A stretch of 20,934 bases of DNA from JAUXFS01 sp050329575 (lineage in GTDB: Bacteria; Pseudomonadota; Alphaproteobacteria; Rhodospirillales; Defluviicoccaceae): contig JBHJOP010000049.1 in NCBI GenBank assembly GCA_050329575.1, positions 1 through 20,934 on the forward strand, written 5' to 3'. This document shows positions 1-6,045 of this stretch, piece by piece. The notes beneath the pieces are model-generated. The model was given only the letters and a program-made list of their open reading frames with translations, was not told where the DNA came from and did no database searches. Position 1 is the first letter of the stretch; every line of letters begins with the position of its first letter. The position numbers and the translations under genes were made by a program.

Positions 1-315
1 GGCAAGACCGGAACCTCGCAGGTTCGCCGGATCAGCAAGGCGGAGCGCGAGGCAGGCGTGATCAAGAACGAGGACCTGCCGTGGGAGCGCCGGGATCACG
101 CGCTGTTCGTGGGCTACGCGCCGTTGCGCGCGCCGCGGTACGCGGTCGCGGTCCTGGTCGAGCACGGCGGCGGCGGCTCCGCGGTCGCCGCACCGATCGC
201 CCGCGACATCCTCTACGCCGCCCAGAAGCTGGACGTGCTGCGACCCCGCGACGGTGGTAACGAAGATCGGTCGGCGGCGGCCGCCGTCCTTCTCGGGGAC
301 GACGGATCGGGATGA
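1..315 (+). CDS. mrdA: Penicillin-binding protein 2, C-terminal fragment (5' end outside window)
   Basis: The reading frame is open from the first base. It starts with GKTGTSQV, which contains the KTGT motif that forms one wall of the active site in class B penicillin-binding protein transpeptidases. The phrases HALFVGYAP and YAVAVLVEHG follow, as is usual near the C-terminus of PBP2, then a short low-complexity Ala/Gly tail. PBP2 is the inner-membrane, periplasm-facing transpeptidase that crosslinks peptidoglycan during cell elongation. It works with the RodA polymerase, whose gene starts 7 nt after this stop, so the two are almost certainly co-transcribed. Only about 104 residues are visible; the catalytic serine and membrane anchor lie upstream of the window. 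The assignment rests on KTGT plus the rodA neighbour. Confidence 0.9.
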   Translation, partial: GKTGTSQVRRISKAEREAGVIKNEDLPWERRDHALFVGYAPLRAPRYAVAVLVEHGGGGSAVAAPIARDILYAAQKLDVLRPRDGGNEDRSAAAAVLLGDDGSG

Positions 316-322
316 GCGAACG

Positions 323-1468
323 ATGAGCCTCAACGCCTTCGATCGCCAGCACCCGTCGATGGGTCAGAAACTGTGGCAGATCCGGTGGCTGTTCGTGACG
401 TTGATCTGCATCGCCGGCGGCGTGGGGGCGACGATGCTGTATTCGGCCGCCAATGCCAGCCTCGATCCCTGGGCGTCCCGCCACCTGATCCGCTTCGCGG
501 TCGGCCTCCTGTTGATGGTGGGGATCGCGTTGACCGATATCCGACTGTGGCTCAAGCACGCCTATCTGTTCTACGCCGGCGCGCTTGCGCTGCTGGCGGC
601 CGTCGAGATCGTCGGTTCGGTGGGGATGGGGGCGCAGCGGTGGATCGATCTCGGGGTGATCAATCTGCAACCCTCCGAACTGATGAAGATCGCCGTGGTG
701 CTCGCCCTCGCCCGCTACTTCCACGGCGCGACCGTCGAAGACGTCGGACGACCGCTGTACCTGGTGGCGCCACTGCTGCTGGTGGCGGCGCCGGCCGCCC
801 TGGTGCTGCGTCAACCCGACCTGGGAACGGCACTGATGCTGGTGCTCGCAGGCGGCGCGATGTTCTTCATCGCCGGGGTGCGGCTGTGGATGTTCGCGGT
901 GGTGGCGGTGGCGGCGCTGGGAGGCGCGCCGCTGGTCTGGAGCCTGCTGCACGACTACCAGCGTCAGCGGGTGTTGACCTTCCTCGACCCGGAGAGCGAT
1001 CCGTTGGGAACCGGCTACCACATCATCCAGTCGAAGATCGCGCTTGGGTCCGGAGGACTGTTCGGCAAGGGGTTCATGCAAGGCAGCCAGAGCCACCTCA
1101 ATTTCCTGCCCGAGAAGCAGACGGACTTCGTGTTCACCATGCTGGCCGAGGAGTTCGGCCTGGTCGGCAGCCTCGGGTTGCTCGGCCTCTATACCCTGAT
1201 CCTCGCCTACGGCTTCGCCATCGCCATCGCCTCGCGCAGCCATTTCGGGCGGCTGCTGGCGCTCGGCGTGATGATCACCTTCTTCCTCTACCTGTTCATC
1301 AACGTCGCGATGGTGATGGGCCTGATCCCGGTGGTCGGCGTGCCGTTGCCGCTGGTCTCCTACGGCGGGACGGCGATGGTCACGCTGATGTTCGGGTTCG
1401 GGCTGGTGATGTCGGTGTACGTCCACCGCGACGTCGTTATCGGCCGCCGCGCCGGCGATGGCCCCTGA
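323..1468 (+). CDS. rodA: Peptidoglycan glycosyltransferase RodA (SEDS family)
   Basis: This 381-residue polytopic membrane protein has about ten hydrophobic segments. RodA polymerises lipid II glycan strands in the inner membrane as part of the elongasome, partnered with PBP2. SEDS signatures are visible: QPDLGTA at about residues 164-170 and VGVPLPLVSYGG near the C-terminus. The phrase LNFLPEKQTDFVFT with the following EEFGLVGS is also typical of RodA/FtsW. The ATG at 323 is preferred. The frame extends upstream to 254, but the extra 23 residues are Arg/Pro-rich and overlap the mrdA coding end. The start at 323 leaves a 7-nt gap after mrdA, and the length matches the family (about 370-380 aa). 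The mrdA neighbour identifies it as RodA rather than FtsW. Confidence 0.95.
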   Translation: MSLNAFDRQHPSMGQKLWQIRWLFVTLICIAGGVGATMLYSAANASLDPWASRHLIRFAVGLLLMVGIALTDIRLWLKHAYLFYAGALALLAAVEIVGSVGMGAQRWIDLGVINLQPSELMKIAVVLALARYFHGATVEDVGRPLYLVAPLLLVAAPAALVLRQPDLGTALMLVLAGGAMFFIAGVRLWMFAVVAVAALGGAPLVWSLLHDYQRQRVLTFLDPESDPLGTGYHIIQSKIALGSGGLFGKGFMQGSQSHLNFLPEKQTDFVFTMLAEEFGLVGSLGLLGLYTLILAYGFAIAIASRSHFGRLLALGVMITFFLYLFINVAMVMGLIPVVGVPLPLVSYGGTAMVTLMFGFGLVMSVYVHRDVVIGRRAGDGP

Positions 1469-1488
1469 AGCGCCGCCGCGCCAGCATA

Positions 1489-1517
1489 TCGACAAGTGCC
1501 ACGCCGTTTGCTAAACA
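1489..1517 (+). promoter_or_regulatory. Candidate sigma70-type promoter for tRNA-Lys
   Basis: TCGACA at 1489-1494 matches TTGACA at 5 of 6 positions. A 17-nt spacer separates it from TAAACA at 1512-1517. The tRNA begins 17 nt downstream of the -10 box, as expected for a short tRNA leader. Read by eye only. Confidence 0.5.
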
Positions 1518-1533
1518 ACCCGTCCCGTGGCGC

Positions 1534-1609
<76 letters not shown>

Positions 1610-1634
1610 TGGGTTCAGGGGCGTCACGGCGACC

Positions 1635-1676
1635 GGTCGGCAACACCTCGTCCTGACCAGGGCGAGGGTGCCGACC
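1635..1676 (+). terminator. Hairpin after tRNA-Lys, possible terminator
   Basis: GGTCGGCA at 1635-1642 pairs perfectly with TGCCGACC at 1669-1676. The inner part (CCTCGTCCT with AGGGCGAGG) extends the stem past a small bulge. It starts 26 nt after the tRNA CCA end. No T-tract follows, so this may be a processing or Rho-assisted end rather than a classical intrinsic terminator. Nothing else is seen between 1677 and the end of arfB at 1758. Confidence 0.4.
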
Positions 1677-1757
1677 GCCACCGCCGTCGATGGCGCCGAG
1701 CGCGCTCATTCCGGCCGACGCGTCGTTTCCGTTCCCCCCGTGAGGGTCCGCGTGCGC

Positions 1758-2180
1758 CTAATCCTCAAGGCCATCGGCGGCGCGCCGCTGCTTGGCGGCG
1801 GCCCGACGGCGTTTCGCTTCCAGCCGCCGGATGCGGGACGCCATCGTCGGGACCGTCGCAGCGCGCATCCGCGGCGGTATCGCGGCGCGGCCGATGAGCG
1901 CGGCGAGACGGTCGCGCGCGTCCCGGCGGTTGGCTTCGCGGGTCCGGTGGCGTTGAGCGGTGATCACCAGCACGCCGTCGCGGGTCAGGCGCCGACCCGC
2001 CAGCCTTTCCAGCCGCAGCCGCACGCCGTTGGGCAGCGATGGCGAGTGCCGGACATCGAAGCGGATCCGCACCGCGGTCGCGACCTTGTTGACATTCTGG
2101 CCACCGGGACCCGAGGCGCGAACGAAGCTCTCCTCGATCTCGCCGTCGTCGATGGCGATCCGGGGGCCGATCACGAGCAT
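1758..2180 (-). CDS. arfB: Peptidyl-tRNA hydrolase ArfB (ribosome rescue)
   Basis: This 140-residue protein is exactly the usual ArfB/YaeJ/ICT1 size. ArfB enters the empty A site of ribosomes stalled on non-stop mRNA and hydrolyses the peptidyl-tRNA. The GGQ catalytic motif lies in SGPGGQNVNKV near residue 25, followed by a single release-factor-like domain. The C-terminus is strongly basic and helical (ASRIRRLEAKRRRAAAKQRR); in this family that tail occupies the mRNA entry channel and distinguishes ArfB from true release factors. The ATG at 2180 is chosen over an upstream in-frame start because GGGAGGG lies at the right distance before it and the protein then begins with a normal ArfB N-terminus. 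It converges on tRNA-Lys and appears monocistronic. Confidence 0.93.
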   Translation of the reverse strand: MLVIGPRIAIDDGEIEESFVRASGPGGQNVNKVATAVRIRFDVRHSPSLPNGVRLRLERLAGRRLTRDGVLVITAQRHRTREANRRDARDRLAALIGRAAIPPRMRAATVPTMASRIRRLEAKRRRAAAKQRRAADGLED

Positions 2181-2307
2181 CGCCGTCCCTCCCGAGACAT
2201 GGGCGCCGGCCAGCATGACGTCCGGGGACGAGGATGGCCATCGGCCGCACGGCACGAGCACCCCGCCTCGCGATCACTCGCAGCATCTCCGGCGGCGCTG
2301 ACAGCCG

Positions 2308-2363
2308 TCGCGAGCCTGGCTCGCGAACTGCGATCCAGCCGACCGTCGAGGGTCGGCTGGATC
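2308..2363. repeat. Two adjacent perfect inverted repeats
   Basis: TCGCGAGCC at 2308-2316 is followed after one base by its reverse complement at 2318-2326; as RNA this would give a 7-bp stem with a 5-nt loop. Five bases later, a 13-bp arm at 2332-2344 (GATCCAGCCGACC) is perfectly repeated in inverse at 2351-2363 around a 6-nt loop. They lie between the 3' end of the Hsp20 pair and the start of arfB, both on the minus strand. They could end the Hsp20 transcript, stabilise its 3' end or bind a protein. There is no T-tract. Confidence 0.6.
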
Positions 2364-2401
2364 CGCGGCCAGCCGTGCGGCTCGGCTCGGGGTCGCCGCC
2401 A

Positions 2402-2419
2402 GTCGCCGCTGCCGGCGAC
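2402..2419 (-). terminator. Small hairpin just past the Hsp20 operon, possible 3' end
   Basis: GTCGCCG at 2402-2408 and CGGCGAC at 2413-2419 form a perfect 7-bp stem with a 4-nt loop, 13 nt beyond the stop codon of the downstream Hsp20 gene. It lacks a U-run, so it is a candidate transcript end only, perhaps acting with the larger hairpins at 2308-2363. Confidence 0.3.
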
Positions 2420-2432
2420 GCCCACCCGTCGT

Positions 2433-2831
2433 TTATCCGATCTTGATGGTTCGCGGCTTCGTGTCCTCGGCCTTCGGCAGCACCAGCGTCAACAGCCCGT
2501 CGTTCATTTCGGCGGAGATCTTCTCCTGATCGATCTTGCTCGACAGGCTGAAGCTCCGCTTATAGGGGCCGACGTTGTACTCGGTGTAGACCGGATCGAG
2601 AGTTTCGTACTTCGAGAAATCGATCCTGCCTTCGACCGCGAGAACGTTCTTCTCGATCTTGATCTCGACGTTTTCCTTCTGAACCCCCGGCATCTCCATG
2701 ACGACGGTCAGCGCCGACTCGTCCTCGAAGATGTCGGTGTTCGGAACGTAGAAGCGCGCCGGGATGGTCGCTTCCTCGGTCTTCTCGACCTCGCGCTTCT
2801 TCTGCACCTGCAGCTGCTGTTGTCCAGTCAT
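2433..2831 (-). CDS. Small heat shock protein, Hsp20/alpha-crystallin family (second gene of pair)
   Basis: This is a 132-residue ATP-independent holdase chaperone that binds unfolding proteins in the cytoplasm and hands them to DnaK/ClpB. A charged Gln/Lys-rich N-terminal arm (about 1-30) precedes an alpha-crystallin domain at about 31-121. The domain carries the consensus-like segment AEMNDGLLTLVLPKA at 107-121. The protein ends in KPRTIKIG, whose I-x-I motif docks into neighbouring subunits during oligomerisation. The start is the ATG at 2831: GGAGGA lies 6 nt before it, whereas the upstream in-frame TTG touches the Shine-Dalgarno. It lies 45 nt after the other Hsp20 gene and is probably co-transcribed. 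The two proteins clearly differ in sequence, so they are different sHSP subtypes that may co-assemble (inference). Confidence 0.95.
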   Translation of the reverse strand: MTGQQQLQVQKKREVEKTEEATIPARFYVPNTDIFEDESALTVVMEMPGVQKENVEIKIEKNVLAVEGRIDFSKYETLDPVYTEYNVGPYKRSFSLSSKIDQEKISAEMNDGLLTLVLPKAEDTKPRTIKIG

Positions 2832-2876
2832 GGCCAATCCTCCGGGTCGATCCTTGCGGGTTTCGCTATCCCGCGC

Positions 2877-3302
2877 TCAGCCGATGGCGATCGCGCGGGG
2901 TTTGTCGCTCTCGGCGCGGGGAATGAACAAGGCGAGAATCCCGTCTCGGTATTCCGCCTTGATATGCTCCGAGTCGATGTGCACGGGGACCGAGAGGGTG
3001 CGGTCGAAGGAGCCGGAGATGCGCTCGCGACGGTGGACGCTGGCGCCCCGCTTGTAGTCGACCACCTTTTCGCCGGATATGCGGATACGGTTCTCCTTGG
3101 CCTCGACCTTCAGCCGACTACGGTCGATCCCCGGCAACTCAACGATGGCGACGAAGTTGTCGCCTTGCTGAAAGATGTTAATCGGCGGAAAGGCGCCGCC
3201 GGCCCCCGTCAGGCCCCCCAGCCAGTCACTGGTGAAGCGGGATTCCAGCGCACGCTGCAGGGCCAGCAGGGCCCCGAACGGATCTCGTGACGGTGCAAAC
3301 AT
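2877..3302 (-). CDS. Small heat shock protein, Hsp20/alpha-crystallin family (first gene of pair)
   Basis: This 141-residue sHSP has a hydrophobic N-terminal arm with Phe and Trp (about 1-38), a typical substrate-binding segment. The alpha-crystallin domain spans about 41-133. It includes VAIVELPGIDRSRLKVEAKE and the A-x(n)-G-I-L signature in AEYRDGILALFIPRA (116-130). The C-terminus KPRAIAIG carries an I-x-I motif. The ATG at 3302 is chosen because AGGAGG ends 6 nt upstream; the in-frame ATG at 3308 directly abuts the Shine-Dalgarno and cannot use it. It heads the two-gene Hsp20 unit. Its leader can fold into a thermometer-like hairpin over the ribosome binding site, and a candidate heat-shock promoter lies upstream, so induction by heat at both levels is likely (inference). 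Confidence 0.95.
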   Translation of the reverse strand: MFAPSRDPFGALLALQRALESRFTSDWLGGLTGAGGAFPPINIFQQGDNFVAIVELPGIDRSRLKVEAKENRIRISGEKVVDYKRGASVHRRERISGSFDRTLSVPVHIDSEHIKAEYRDGILALFIPRAESDKPRAIAIG

Positions 3303-3334
3303 GGTCATCCTCCTGTCGAGCGATAACAGCCTTG
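3296..3334 (-). promoter_or_regulatory. ROSE-like RNA thermometer over the Hsp20 ribosome binding site
   Basis: On the minus-strand transcript GUUAUC (3327-3322) pairs with GAUGAC (3309-3304). After one bulged G, CUC (3320-3318) pairs with GAG (3312-3310), leaving a 5-nt loop. The Shine-Dalgarno AGGAGGA is thus inside the hairpin. The pairing UCGCU against AGGA with the bulged G matches the U(U/C)GCU signature of ROSE elements, known to control alphaproteobacterial small heat shock genes. A weaker 4-bp helix (3334-3331 with 3299-3296) would also mask the AUG at 3302. The fold was drawn by hand. Confidence 0.65.
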
Positions 3335-3364
3335 GGCTCCCGCGCCGGGCCGCCCGCGTGTTCA

Positions 3365-3392
3365 GTTAATCGGCATCCGGCCGGCGTCAACC
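3365..3392 (-). promoter_or_regulatory. Candidate heat-shock (RpoH-like) promoter of the Hsp20 pair
   Basis: On the minus strand GGTTGAC (3392-3386) is followed after 12 nt by CCGATTAAC (3373-3365), a partial match to the RpoH pattern CTTGAA / CCCCATTTA. Transcription would start near 3357, giving a leader of about 55 nt that contains the thermometer-like hairpin. The match is imperfect, and a sigma70-type promoter in the same place cannot be excluded. Confidence 0.35.
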
Positions 3393-3426
3393 CCGCCGTC
3401 ATCGACAGGCGGAGCCTCGGCGCCGG

Positions 3427-4896
3427 CTACCGGCGACCGCGAGGCCAAGCGGCGCGAGCGGCGATCAACGGCGCCAGCATCATCAGTTCGGCGAGCTCGG
3501 CATTGGAGATGTGGGTCGAGAAGCCCCTTCCCCAGGGTGGCGCGAACGCGCGCCAGCCCCATTCCCAGGCGAAGCGGCGCAGAAACACGGCCAGCAGCGC
3601 GACTTCCGGGTCGCAGTCCGCGCAGATATCGGCGATCACCCCGCGCAGCGTCAGTAGCACCTTGCGGAACGCCATCAGGTCGGTGCGGAAGCGACCGCCG
3701 GCCGCGGTCACCGCGTCGTCCATCAGGCCGGCGAGCCACGACAGGCCGCCCCACGGGCGTCCATCCGGGAGGCGGCCGAGGCTGCGGGCGACGACGGCGC
3801 GCAGCGCCTCGCCGTCGATGCGTCCGTCCGACAGCGCGGTGATCGCCGCGGCGATGCGGGGCGCGTCGCCGGCGACGGTGCCGAGCAGGATCTGGGTGAG
3901 GGCGACGAGGTCGTCCTTCGAAAGCCGGCCGACCAGACTCCAGTCGAAGATGGCGAGCTCTCCCTCGCCGGTGACCATCAGATTGCCGGCATGGGGATCG
4001 GCGTGGAACAGCGTCTCGGGGTCCGGCGACCAGATCGGCCGGGCGATCAATGCCGCGACGACCAAGTCGGCGAGACGCCGGCGAGACGCCGCGTCGAGCA
4101 CGCCCTCGACGTCGGTGACCTTGCGGCCGTCGATGCGAGCCATCGCTGTCAGTCGCGGCGTCGAGAACGGAAACACCTCCGGAACGATCACCGAGTCCAT
4201 GGCGACGTAGGCGGCGCGGCCGGCCCGCAGGTGTTCCTGCTCGCGGTCGGGGCGCACCTCGAGGGCCAGCAGCTCGCGCACCTGTGCGAACGTCTCCTCG
4301 TAGGCGATCGTCGGCAGATCGAGGCGCCGGCAGTTGTCGTCGAGGCGGGCACCGATCGCCTGCAGCAGGTCTAGCTCGGCGTCGAGCCGCGCCTCGATCC
4401 CCGGCTTGAGCACCTTGAAGACGCCGCGGCGAGGCCGCGCGGCGGCGCTCTCCCACCACACGAACGGGACGACGACGGCGACGCTGGCCTCGGCCAGGGG
4501 CGGACCATCGAGGGTGATGCCGATCGAGGCGAGCGGTCCCAGCTCGCGCTCCAGCGTCGCCCGCAGCCGACCATCGCCGTCGGCAACCGGGGACATCGTC
4601 TCCAGGTGTTGCAGCAGCCCGCGCAGGCGCGGCGGCAGCCGGCGGTCACGGGCCAGCACTTGGCCCAGCTTGTGCAGCGCCGGACAGTGGCGGGCGAGTG
4701 CCACCAGCCGCGCATCGGTCGGCGTGCTGCTGGGGAGGCTCAGCTGTTCGGCCAGGATCCAGGCGGTGCGCGCCGGTTCCAAGCCGGCGAGAAAGACCGC
4801 AAGACCATCGGCGACCGCCGGCCGGTAGCGGGCGAGTTCATCCGGAACGATGCCGGCGAGATCGAGGCCGTCGATGAAGTCCTGCCAGTCGGCCAT
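3427..4896 (-). CDS. ABC1/ADCK (UbiB-like) atypical kinase family protein
   Basis: This 489-residue protein has the landmarks of the ABC1/UbiB/COQ8 family, membrane-associated atypical kinases or ATPases that support ubiquinone biosynthesis in many bacteria. Visible motifs are the family-specific KLGQ (76-79, the KxGQ motif), FKVLKPGIEA with the ATP-binding lysine at about 161, HADPHAGN (298-305, catalytic loop) and IFDWSLVGRL (316-325, in place of DFG). The normally Ala-rich nucleotide-binding loop is divergent (PLAEASVAVVV, about 133-143), and the usual conserved Gln-Val after the Ser is missing. No clear C-terminal transmembrane hairpin, common in UbiB proper, is seen. No ubiE or ubiJ gene is adjacent, so I call it an ADCK family member rather than UbiB. 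The ATG at 4896 has only a weak ribosome site. Confidence 0.85.
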   Translation of the reverse strand: MADWQDFIDGLDLAGIVPDELARYRPAVADGLAVFLAGLEPARTAWILAEQLSLPSSTPTDARLVALARHCPALHKLGQVLARDRRLPPRLRGLLQHLETMSPVADGDGRLRATLERELGPLASIGITLDGPPLAEASVAVVVPFVWWESAAARPRRGVFKVLKPGIEARLDAELDLLQAIGARLDDNCRRLDLPTIAYEETFAQVRELLALEVRPDREQEHLRAGRAAYVAMDSVIVPEVFPFSTPRLTAMARIDGRKVTDVEGVLDAASRRRLADLVVAALIARPIWSPDPETLFHADPHAGNLMVTGEGELAIFDWSLVGRLSKDDLVALTQILLGTVAGDAPRIAAAITALSDGRIDGEALRAVVARSLGRLPDGRPWGGLSWLAGLMDDAVTAAGGRFRTDLMAFRKVLLTLRGVIADICADCDPEVALLAVFLRRFAWEWGWRAFAPPWGRGFSTHISNAELAELMMLAPLIAARAAWPRGRR

Positions 4897-5062
4897 GGTG
4901 GGTCGGGCACATCGATTGCTGGTCCCCCGCTGGGCGGGCGGACAGGCCAGTGTCGCCCTCTATTTTGTCGCCCCGATTGCTCGCGCAAGAGATCATCCGC
5001 ACCGCCGATGACAACAGGCGCTGACAGGCGCGAGGCAGGGCGACCAGGTTGCGAGCTCGTGC

Positions 5063-5108
5063 CGCGCGGGAGCGGACGTCAACGGCTGTCGACGTCCGCT
5101 CCCGCGCG
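5063..5108. repeat. Perfect 18-bp inverted repeat in a 400-nt gene-free stretch
   Basis: An 18-nt arm at 5063-5080 (starting CGCGCGGGAG, ending GGACGTC) is exactly repeated in inverse at 5091-5108 around a 10-nt loop. A short flanking CTCG/CGAG pair can extend the stem. It lies in the gene-free stretch 4897-5302, which follows the pseudopilin gene and precedes the ADCK-type gene, both on the minus strand. No T-tract adjoins either arm. Apart from this repeat I see nothing convincing in 4897-5302; the short open frames there have no family features. Confidence 0.7.
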
Positions 5109-5302
5109 AGCGGCGAGTCCTCCAGACGAGAACAGCGGTAGGAACGCCGGCGGGGTCCTTGTCGCTGCGCCGGACGATGCGCCCGAACTCGCCGGTTTTC
5201 ATCTCCCGATCCGTTTTCCGCCTCGCCGGGCACGCATCGCTCTGCCATAGCGAGACCCGACACATCGGCCCGCAGGAGCTCACCCGCGAATGTCTCCGCC
5301 GT

Positions 5303-5833
5303 CTAATTCAGGAACGGACTCGGGCAGACCGAACCGTCACAGGCGCGGGGATTGAGCAACAACTCGGCGCCTTGGAGCCCGTCCTGCATCTCCTTCAGTG
5401 ACGTCTTCGCTTGCTGGATCTGGCGGCGCACCACCGGATTGGGCGTCCGCGCGGCTTCCAGCGCCGCGAACGTCTCCTCGATCTGCTCGTCGAGGCGTGC
5501 AATCCGCTCTCCGAGCGCACGCTCGAGCTCTCCGGACGTCGTCGGGGGCGTCTTGGCCTGTTCCCGCAAGTCCGCAGCCAGTTTCTCGAAGGCGTCCGCC
5601 GTCTCGTGCAGTTGCGACGCGAGCGCGCCCAGCCGCGGGTCGAGCGAGATCCGGTTGGCGGAGTCGCGAACCTTCTGCACGGCCGGCAACAGCAGTCCGA
5701 TCAACACCGCAATGACGGCGATCACGACCAGCAACTCGATCAGCGTGAAGCCCTTCTGATCGGGCCGACCACAGACCCGGTCAAGCGTCGACAGGGGATG
5801 CCCCCCTCTGTCTGCTCGCAATTGGGTCAACAT
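5303..5833 (-). CDS. Type IV pilin/pseudopilin-like protein with prepilin N-terminus
   Basis: The protein is 176 residues. Residues 1-28 form a leader ending in DQKG, followed by the prepilin cleavage and methylation site G|FTLIE (Phe29, with Glu at mature position 5). A hydrophobic helix runs to about residue 50. The N-terminal signature FTLIELLVVIAVIAVLIG and then LLLPAVQKVRDSANR is the form seen in the large Planctomycetes (DUF1559-type) pseudopilin family. The rest (about 65-160) is a charged, probably coiled-coil region with an Ala/Glu/Gln-rich heptad-like pattern. It lacks the globular DUF1559 domain. Two cysteines near the C-terminus (CDGSVC) could form a disulfide. The start has a good Shine-Dalgarno (GAGGAGGA). 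No pilus assembly or type II secretion gene is nearby, so its partners must be encoded elsewhere. Function unknown; transfer from another lineage is possible. Confidence 0.85.
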   Translation of the reverse strand: MLTQLRADRGGHPLSTLDRVCGRPDQKGFTLIELLVVIAVIAVLIGLLLPAVQKVRDSANRISLDPRLGALASQLHETADAFEKLAADLREQAKTPPTTSGELERALGERIARLDEQIEETFAALEAARTPNPVVRRQIQQAKTSLKEMQDGLQGAELLLNPRACDGSVCPSPFLN

Positions 5834-5888
5834 CGTTCCACTCCTCCTCGCCTTCCTGTTGAACGGTCAGGGGCTCGAACCCCTATTC

Positions 5889-5917
5889 GTTACAATTAAT
5901 TCTTAATCTTAACTGAA
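5889..5917 (-). promoter_or_regulatory. AT-rich candidate promoter of the pseudopilin gene
   Basis: In an AT-rich patch unlike the rest of the window, the minus strand reads TTCAGT (5917-5912), 17 nt, then TGTAAC (5894-5889). These match 3/6 and 4/6 of the sigma70 boxes. The start codon lies about 50 nt further on. The remainder of 5918-6003 shows no gene. Confidence 0.35.
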
Positions 5918-6003
5918 ATGGCCGTCCACCGCCACTGCCCAAGGGTTGCAAAACGTCACGCAATCACGGGGCGTTGAGCAGTCGAAGTCGGGGGGAGGGC
6001 GCT

Positions 6004-6032
6004 GGCCGGGCCAAGAAGGGGCTGGCCCGGCC
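6004..6032 (-). terminator. Hairpin downstream of the phosphodiesterase gene
   Basis: GGCCGGGCCA at 6004-6013 pairs perfectly with TGGCCCGGCC at 6023-6032 around a 9-nt loop. It lies 13 nt past the stop codon of the glycerophosphodiesterase gene. Position and strength suggest a transcript end, but a T-tract is absent. Confidence 0.5.
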
Positions 6033-6045
6033 TCACCGTCGTCGC

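Noticed and set aside
254..322. Upstream extension of rodA to a GTG at 254
   Set aside because: The added residues overlap the mrdA end and are Arg/Pro-rich, unlike RodA N-termini; the ATG at 323 fits the family length.
62..1495. A 477-codon open frame on the minus strand opposite rodA
   Set aside because: Its Arg/His/Gln-rich composition is typical of the antisense of a GC-rich gene, with no domain; rodA on the other strand is certain.
4993..5283. A 96-codon minus-strand frame in the gene-free stretch 4897-5302
   Set aside because: No ribosome site, no motif, Arg/Cys-rich shadow-like composition, and it spans the 18-bp inverted repeat.
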